From the NCBI RefSeq assembly GCF_949987515.2, contig NC_082703.1:9200680-9264679 (forward strand): DNA of 64,000 bases, written 5' to 3'. Shown here in pieces: positions 58,076 through 64,000 of the stretch (within the stretch, counting starts at the first letter, position 1; each line of letters begins with the position of its first letter). The position numbers and the translations under genes are program-made. Source of the DNA: Delphinus delphis (Eukaryota; Chordata; Mammalia; Artiodactyla; Delphinidae). The notes beneath the pieces are model-generated. The model did no database searches. It was not told the origin of the DNA and worked only from the letters and a program-made list of their open reading frames with translations.

Positions 58076-59179
58076 ACCCCTTCCCAAGATAAACAATTTC
58101 TAGCTCCAACTGGAGGTAGCTCTGCTCTTCGTCTTCTTTATTCTGAGACTGAGCCTGAAAGAGAAACCCATACAGGGGGCAAGCTGCTCTTGTGATAGAG
58201 GGAAAAGAGTAATGGTAGAGCAATGCTATGGCTTTCAAACTTTCTGCTCACACATGGCATGTGTCATCCTGGTCACACTTTATTGACCGGTGCAAGTCCC
58301 ATCACTGCCCCTCGTATCAGTGGGGAATGATACCATCTCCTTGGTTACCAAGTAGGGCCACAGATACTTGGAAACAATAGATAACCTTCCCAGAAGGAGA
58401 AAGACAGACAACAAGGCAGAAAGAAAGGATTTGCCATAGAGTAGAAGACAGAATACAGTGTGATCCTATGAGCCTCTGGAGTAGCAACCCTTTTATCAGG
58501 TGCTTGAAGCTTTGGTTTCAGGTGGAGAAAGGATTGATCAAGACAGCCAGCTGCCTCATACAGCATGTGAGTTTAAAATAGAGTTTTCATCAAAGCATCC
58601 TAGACATTATAGCAATAGGCACACCTCAAATCAATATTGTTTGTGTGGTGTCTACAATTCACAAGCTACTCTTCTTCATAAGGTTAAACAGGTATTTGCA
58701 ACTATTATCTCATTTATTTTTTTAAGGTTATTTAAAATAGTATATGAAGATAACTGATCAGTTTAAACATTCTTGATGAAAGCAACACAGAACTAAGAAT
58801 AAAAGGATTCCTTTAAGCATTATAAACAATGTATATTTTAAGTCCTCAGTGAGTATAACAATAAAGAATGAGCATTAAAAGCGTTCCCATGATGGCATAA
58901 ACTACTCAGATTACTCAAGGATGCTTTGCTGCCTCCGTTACTAAATGTTTTCTGAAATTTCTCCTCCATACAGTAAGATCTGACACAAGATTTTAAATAA
59001 GTGTTTGAAACAAGATTTGAAATAAACACTGAAAGGACAAAGCTCATCTGATAGGCTATAAAAGATAAATAGTTAAAAATCAATAATTTCCTATATACCT
59101 TCAGTTAGAAGATGTAATTGGAAAAAGATATTCCATTTGCAAAAGCATCATAAACTATAAGGAGAGACTGAACATTAAA
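58076..59179. other. Unassigned non-coding sequence
   Basis: Part of it (to about 58500) may continue the preceding repeat. No gene is recognised. Confidence 0.4.
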
Positions 59180-59345
59180 TATATTGTCAAATGGAACTGA
59201 ATTTGAATCCCAATTCTGCCACTTACTGTGTGTCTCATCAAATTGTTAAGTTTTCTAAGTCCCAGTTTCTCTCACTTGTAAAATGTAGATAAAATAGTAC
59301 TCATCTCATAAGATTGTTGCAGGGGATAAGTAACAAATAAAATTT
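59180..59345 (+). repeat. MIR SINE, sense
   Basis: ttgaatcccaattctgccacttactgtgtg, aaattgttaagttttctaagtcccagtttctc, acttgtaaaatgtagataaaatagtactcatctcataagattgttgcaggggat follow MIR closely. Confidence 0.85.
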
Positions 59346-59394
59346 TGGAGAGTTTTCTGTCTGTACAGTGCAATTCTCTGGAGTTTGTATATGC

Positions 59395-59578
59395 TAGCTC
59401 AAATAATCCTAACAATGGCTCTATGAAGTGGGTAATATCTTCAATGCTTTTTTTCAGATAAGTAATATGAGACCACAAAATGCCAAGTGGCTTGCACAGG
59501 GTCAGTCAGTACCAGTAAGCAAAGCAGTGGTGGGATTTTAACCTTGCTGTTTGACGCCAGAACCCTAAACACTGCATA
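59395..59578 (-). repeat. MIR/L2-type repeat, antisense
   Basis: tcaaataatcctaacaatggctctatgaagtgggtaatat, cagataagtaatatgagacc, caagtggcttgcacagggtcagtcagtaccagtaagcaaagcagtgg and ccttgctgtttgacgccag match the antisense MIR order. Confidence 0.75.
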
Positions 59579-60017
59579 CGATTCACTGATATTTATTGAG
59601 GGCTTACTGAGTTCTTGGGATATATCAATGAACGAAATAAAGATCTATGACCTCAAGGAGGTTACATTCTAGCCAGTGGAAAGAGATGGAAAACATACAT
59701 AATACATAGAATTATATAGTATGCTAGAAGTCACAAGGGCTATGGAAAAATTAAAAAGGTAAAATCAGAGTAAGGAGGAAGGCTTAGGAGGTGTGGAACA
59801 CGCTTCATTGAGAAGGTGAGATATAAGCAAAGACTTGAAAGATACCAGGAACTAGAAAAGAAGGCATTGGAGGAAGACCATTCTAGGCAAAGTGGACCAG
59901 AGCAAAGGGGCTATGGAAGGGTGACACTTAAGGCAGTAACAAGGATGAAAGTGCAAGAGTGGACTGAGCAGGCAGGACAGTAGGAGATGGAAACACAAGT
60001 AAAGAGGAGCCAGTTCT

Positions 60018-60068
60018 TTTTTTTAATTTTTAGAATTTTTATTGGAGTAGATTTACAACATTGTGTTA
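60018..60068 (-). mobile_element. 51-base L1 3'-tip insertion with target duplication
   Basis: A T-rich stretch followed by ttattggagtagatttacaacattgtgtta is the reversed terminal 40 or so bases of L1 with its tail. The 11-base target duplication gagccagttct lies at 60007-60017 and 60069-60079, proving an independent, extremely 5'-truncated retrotransposition event. Confidence 0.9.
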
Positions 60069-60227
60069 GAGCCAGTTCTCTATGAGCTTTTACTCTAACA
60101 TGGAGCGCCATGGCAAGAATGACAAAGATCTAACATTTAAAAATTTCACTCCCATTGCAGTGTTGAGAATGGATTACAGGGGAGCAACAACAAAGCCACA
60201 GAAACCTGGTCAAAACTATTGCTGTGG

Positions 60228-60441
60228 GGCTTCCCTGGTGGCACAGTGGATGAGAGTCCGCCTGCCGATGGAGAGGACACGGGTTCGTGCCCCGGTCCGG
60301 GAAGATCCCACATGCCACGGAGCGGCTGGGCCCGCGAGCCATGGCCGCTGAGCCTGCGCGTCCGGAGCCTGTGCTCCGTAACAGGAGAGAGGCCACTACA
60401 GCTAGAGGCCCGCGTACCGCAAAAAAAAAAAAAAAAAAAAA
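60228..60441 (+). mobile_element. CHR SINE (young cetacean type), sense
   Basis: Complete unit; box B ggttcgtgcccc; A tail 60421-60441. A perfect 16-base target duplication, aaaactattgctgtgg, lies at 60212-60227 and 60438-60453. Confidence 0.97.
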
Positions 60442-60559
60442 CTATTGCTGTGGTAGGAGAGGAAAGCAACGCATTGTACTACCAAGGTAGTAGAAGGAGC
60501 GGAGGTACTCTAAAGAGAACATATAGTCAGATTCTATCTATAGAAAATAGACGCAAGAG

Positions 60560-60662
60560 GGAGGAGACATGGGGATATATGTATATGTATAGCCGATTCA
60601 CTTTGTTATAAAGCAGAAACTAACACACCATTGTAAAGCAATTATACTCCAATAAAGATGTT
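60560..60662 (+). mobile_element. L1 3' UTR terminal fragment, sense
   Basis: gatatatgtatatgtatagccgattcactttgttataaagcagaaac then caattatactccaataaag is the last 100 bases of the cetartiodactyl L1 3' UTR. The poly(A) tail is decayed (gttaagaaaaaagaag). The target duplication is unclear. Confidence 0.85.
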
Positions 60663-61276
60663 AAGAAAAAAGAAGATAGATCCAACAATTGGATTGAATG
60701 TAAAGTATGAGAAAGATGGAGTAGTCACAGATGACAAGTTTTTTATCTAAATTGACCTGAGCATATAGAAGGATGAGGCTTCCATCAGCTGAAGTAGGGA
60801 AGGCTGCGACAGAACCATATTTGGTAGGAAGGACCAGGGTTTCACTTTGGGCACGTTGAACGGGAGATATCTCTTAGCCATCCGAGTGGGGATGTGGAAT
60901 TGCCAGTTAGATATGTGAACGAAGAGTTTAGCAGAAAAGTCTGTGCCTGAGGTATTAAACCATGAGACTAGATGAGATCAAGGAGGATGTAACTATGAAT
61001 AAAGAGATGAGGACCGAGGACAGGGCTGGAGTGCTCCAACGTTGGGAAAACTTGTATATTTGATCAATATAAGCAAATTAAATATTCCTAAGACCAATTT
61101 GGAAATATGTATCAAAATCAGTTGAAAGCTGTCAGGAATTCAGGAAGAGTCTACCTCAAACCAAAATTTTCTCTGCTATAAAAGGACTTGACTTGCCTCC
61201 ATTAATCAATATTAAGGTGCAAATATCACTGGGAAAGGCAGTAAGTCAACTGTTATCAGTCAAAAATGCTTGGTCA

Positions 61277-61484
61277 GGGCTTCCCTGGTGGCGCAGTGGT
61301 TGAGAGTCCGCCTGCCGATGCAGGGGACGTGGGTTCGTGCCCCGGTCCGGGAAGATCCCACATGCCGCGGAGCGGCTGGGCCCGTGAGCCATGGCCACAG
61401 AGCCTGCGCGTCTGGAGCCTGTGCTCCGCGGCGGGAGAGGCCGCGAAAGTGAGAGGCCTGCGTACCGCAAAAAAAAAAAAAAAA
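61277..61484 (+). mobile_element. CHR SINE (young cetacean type), sense
   Basis: Complete unit with box A region ggtggcgcagtggttg, box B ggttcgtgcccc and A tail 61469-61484. The target duplication gcttggtca lies at 61268-61276 and 61485-61493. Confidence 0.97.
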
Positions 61485-61493
61485 GCTTGGTCA

Positions 61494-62439
61494 TATTAGA
61501 ACCATTTTCCAGGACAGCTAGTTGGTAACAGCATCACAGATTAAACACATGATATAGAAGTTTTATAGAGGAAGCAGCCCTGAGACCAGTTTAAAGAGCA
61601 AATCCTGCCCAGAGTCAAGAGGATGCTTTGTAAGTAGGGAAGTGTAAAGAGAACAGGCACATCCAGATGTATGGGCTAGTTACCAAGGTACAGCAAAAAC
61701 AATAACAGAGTGGGCAGAACACTTCTAAATGTAGATGGCGTCACAACGTTGGCTTTTGGTCATCCCACTTTGAAAAAAACAATAAAGAAAATGTACTACC
61801 AAGGAAGAGGGCATGACTGTTCAATCCAGGCATCCAGTTCAATCCAGGTCGGTCACCAAGGTGACGTGGAAAAGGCTTTGCATCTCTGCCCCCTCTGGAT
61901 CTTGTGAGTCGGCTCTCAGTACCAACCATATAATAAAAACGTAGGTCATGCTGAGGTTCAATAAGACTCACTAGCAGATGCAATCACGGAAGGGACCCAG
62001 GGGAGAACTTCTCTAGGGTCTCCCGTTCTCACAGCTGTTAATATGGTGAATGAGTTTTTGGCATCCCTTACTTCTTTCTTCCCTTCACACTCCACAATAC
62101 TTCCAGAAGAACTTCCTAATTGCCTCTGTACATTAAATCTTTCTAATAACAGCATTAACTCAGGCTCACTTTTATTTTGGGCCAAATTATCGTCATTGTA
62201 CCATACGGAATTAATTAAAATGTAGCCAGGAAAGGCTGCTGTGAACGACAGAAGCAGAGTTTGATTCTAAAAACCGGTGGGAATCATCAGTGAGACGGGA
62301 TGAGCAGCCAGCAGCCCAGCGCCAGAGCCCTGGCTGGTATTTCAAGAGCTATTTGTAAAGGAGGGCAGAGTGGGCTGGGGGCAAGGGACAGTGAAGACAG
62401 AGGAAACATGGGTAAGAAATTGAGATAACAGTTTTTAAA
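61494..62439. other. Unassigned non-coding sequence
   Basis: No named repeat or gene. A local direct repeat, caatccaggcatccagttcaatccagg, is seen near 61820-61850. Confidence 0.45.
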
Positions 62440-62965
62440 AAAAGCTTGGGCTGTTCAAGTTGGGAGAATCATTTGGTGTAATTGCATATGTTCGGCATTT
62501 AATATCTCTAGAGAGATTTAGCTTGAGTTGCGACTTCTCACGTTTAATGAAGCGAAACTCTCTCCGGCCATTGCAAGACATATCTAAGGATGAAAACCAG
62601 TAATTTACAGCTTTAGTGACCTTATTACAGTGTACTTTGTGCTTGCCTGCTCTGCACTCTTATCTGGGCCATTATCAAGGGCTCCGTGGAATATTGGCCA
62701 TTAGCTACATGCAGACCAAGGGGCTTTGTCTTCAAGGGCTGTGAGCGATGGGTGAGATAGATATTGAATATTTTATTTTAACTCCTAAGAAAAATCAAAA
62801 TAGCAACATGCTCTTTGAAACTCTAATATGCATGTGAATGGTGGTGATGAGGCAAAGTCTCCAATAACAAACAAGGCTTGGTGCAAAGCCTTCTAAAAGA
62901 TGAGCTAATTACACTGACAGCCCAAATAACAATGAATATTCTCCACTAGCTGCTGAATAGCTCCT
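62440..62965. other. Repeat-free block, candidate conserved non-coding element
   Basis: No transposon is recognised in about 0.5 kb. Motifs include taattgcatatg (62479-62490, POU/homeodomain-like), gctaattac (62904-62912), several ATTA cores and aacaaggctt near 62870. Texture and composition resemble a deeply conserved enhancer, but this cannot be shown from one genome. Confidence 0.33.
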
Positions 62966-63159
62966 GATTTTGAGATGCCTAACCTACATCTGTGCTATGG
63001 AGATGGAAATAACAACGGGACAGAAAACACCGTCATGTTTGCCAGATGCCACTGGCTCACAGTGGGAGAATGAGGCATTCAGGTTCTCTCATTTGGGTGG
63101 GTCTTATTGTCAGGAATTAGCTCCATGGAAGAAGATGCACTTCAACACAGGTGCACGCA

Positions 63160-63600
63160 TGCACCATTCATTCAACAGGTACGCGGAGCTCCTACCGTGT
63201 GCTGGGCAAATTTCTAGACCAGGAGTTGGCAAACTTTTTCTGTAAGGGACCAGATAGTGAAATTTTGTGGACCATACATGCTTTCTGTCACATAGCCTTC
63301 TTCAGTTTTTTTTTTAAACAACGCTTTAAAATGTAAAAACAATTCTTAGTTTGGGAGGTCAAGTAAAACCAGCTGCAAACTATAGTCTGCTGATCAATGT
63401 TCTGGGCACTTGACCAAAACTGCATGACCAAAATAAAATAACCACACGCACAAAAATCCTGTCCTCAAGGAGTGTGAAGGAAGGAACGCAACAGAAATAC
63501 ACCATTAATATCATAAAAAATATATTAAAAAGTGATTAGTGCTAGAGCACAAAGAAGAAAGTAGATCTGGGGATGGTGGGGGGATAATATTAAAGAAAAA
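63160..63600 (-). repeat. L2 LINE 3' region, antisense, split by a hAT MITE
   Basis: Left part: cattcattcaacaggtacgcggagctcctaccgtgtgctggg. Right part, after the MITE: ttctgggcacttgacc, aaaatcctgtcctcaagg and a worn gtgattagtgctagagcac. Both are the reversed L2 3' end. Confidence 0.75.
63220..63399 (+). mobile_element. hAT MITE (MER20-like) with 8-base target duplication
   Basis: It begins caggagttggcaaactttttctgtaagggaccagatag and ends with the roughly complementary gctgcaaactatagtctgctg, fitting the MER20-type hAT element. The flanking 8-mers ttctagac (63212-63219) and ttctgggc (63400-63407) are the decayed target duplication; both derive from the L2 motif ttctaggc. Naming is from memory. 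Confidence 0.8.
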
Positions 63601-63709
63601 GAAATATTTGGAAGAAAAAGACTTTCTTTCATTTGAGATTTCGTGACTTGAGATCTTGATGACGAGAGTACCTCTTGGATCTGAATTTTCATGCTTCAGA
63701 AGAGGTGAT

Positions 63710-63930
63710 CTGGTTCATGGAAATCCCAGGTATTTTAGAGCCAACACACCTGAACTTAAGTAACAGCTCTGTCACTTGGGAGTGGTATGGCCGTGAGAAA
63801 GTGACTTCACATTGTTGGACTTTCCTTTCCACATCTGCAAGATGGGAACCCTCATGCATGTCCTGCCATTCTACAAGTTTGCTGTGAGGCTCAACTGAGT
63901 TAATCAACATGCCAGTGCTTTGTAAGTGGT
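63710..63930 (+). repeat. MIR SINE, sense
   Basis: tagagccaacacacctgaac, agctctgtcacttgggagtgg, gagaaagtgacttcacattg, ctttcctttccacatctgcaagatggg, gctgtgaggctcaactgagttaat and agtgctttgtaagtgg follow the MIR consensus order. Confidence 0.75.
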
Positions 63931-64000
63931 CAAGCAGTGGTCAAAAAAGTGGTCAAAAGACAGATTTTCATGCCATCCTTATCAGAGCTGTAGCTACTAG

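Larger units (their letters stand above)
59580..61045 (-). repeat. L2 LINE, antisense, host of three nested insertions
   Basis: Reversed L2 is read from tgatatttattgagggcttactgag, aaataaagatctatgacctc and aggaggttacattctagcc, through cttcattgagaaggtgagat and aagcaaagacttgaaagata. It then continues past the inserts to caacaattggattgaatgtaa, gggcacgttgaacgggagat, gccatccgagtggggatg, and ggacagggctggagtgctcc. The last parts belong to the former coding region. Inserts lie at 60018-60068, 60228-60441 and about 60560-60662. Confidence 0.82.

Noticed and set aside
1..64000. CRISPR arrays, operons, ribosome binding sites or other prokaryotic features
   Set aside because: The repeat content is purely mammalian; no regularly spaced identical repeats or dense coding is present.

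Overview
This is vertebrate nuclear DNA, almost certainly from a toothed whale or a close cetacean relative. The main evidence is 16 copies of the tRNA-derived CHR SINE family (known from cetaceans, hippos and ruminants). Twelve belong to a young, CpG-rich type that ends in cgcgtaccgc plus poly(A). Several L1 3' ends of the cetartiodactyl type are also present. I saw no BovB or Bov-tA repeats, which argues against a ruminant. These identifications rest on remembered consensus sequences, not a database search.

I found no supportable protein-coding gene, exon chain, tRNA, rRNA or CRISPR array. The open frames are short, lack codon-like conservation, and the longer ones lie in repeats. One recurrent protein-like frame is a translation of the young SINE. 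The window reads as intergenic or deep intronic DNA of moderate to high AT content, built up by layers of retrotransposition.

Layout. 1-9.7 kb: MIR, an L1 3' end, two CHR SINEs, L2 and a bare poly(A) insertion. 9.8-15 kb: two repeat-poor, homeodomain-motif-rich stretches (candidate conserved non-coding elements) separated by a Tigger fragment, a SINE and microsatellites. 17-21.4 kb: a long antisense L2, a young L1 with an intact 5' tip and decayed ORF1, a SINE, and an oppositely oriented piece of L1 ORF2 endonuclease. 21.4-25.7 kb: mostly unassigned. 25.7-27.5 kb: an antisense L1 3' end, a GC-rich block resembling an antisense L1 5' UTR, and a SINE. 30.1-30.6 kb: a probable solo retroviral LTR. 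31-43.5 kb: SINEs, several L2 copies and an old L1 3' piece. 44.9-46.8 kb: an old LTR, a SINE with a probable 3' transduction and another SINE. 47.3-50.5 kb: a candidate conserved element, then an old antisense L1 with a nested SINE. 50.9-52.9 kb: L2, a complete Tigger-type MITE and an L1 3' end. 52.9-59.2 kb: mostly unassigned. 59.2-61.5 kb: a nested stack of four insertions of different age. 62.4-64 kb: a candidate conserved element, then an L2 carrying a hAT MITE with visible target duplications, then MIR.

I found no undescribed biological system. The best leads are the 3'-transduction candidate at 45968-46413, the rearranged L1 at 18789-21363, the poly(A)-only insertion at 7902-7947, and the candidate regulatory elements near 14.3-15.0 and 62.4-63.0 kb.
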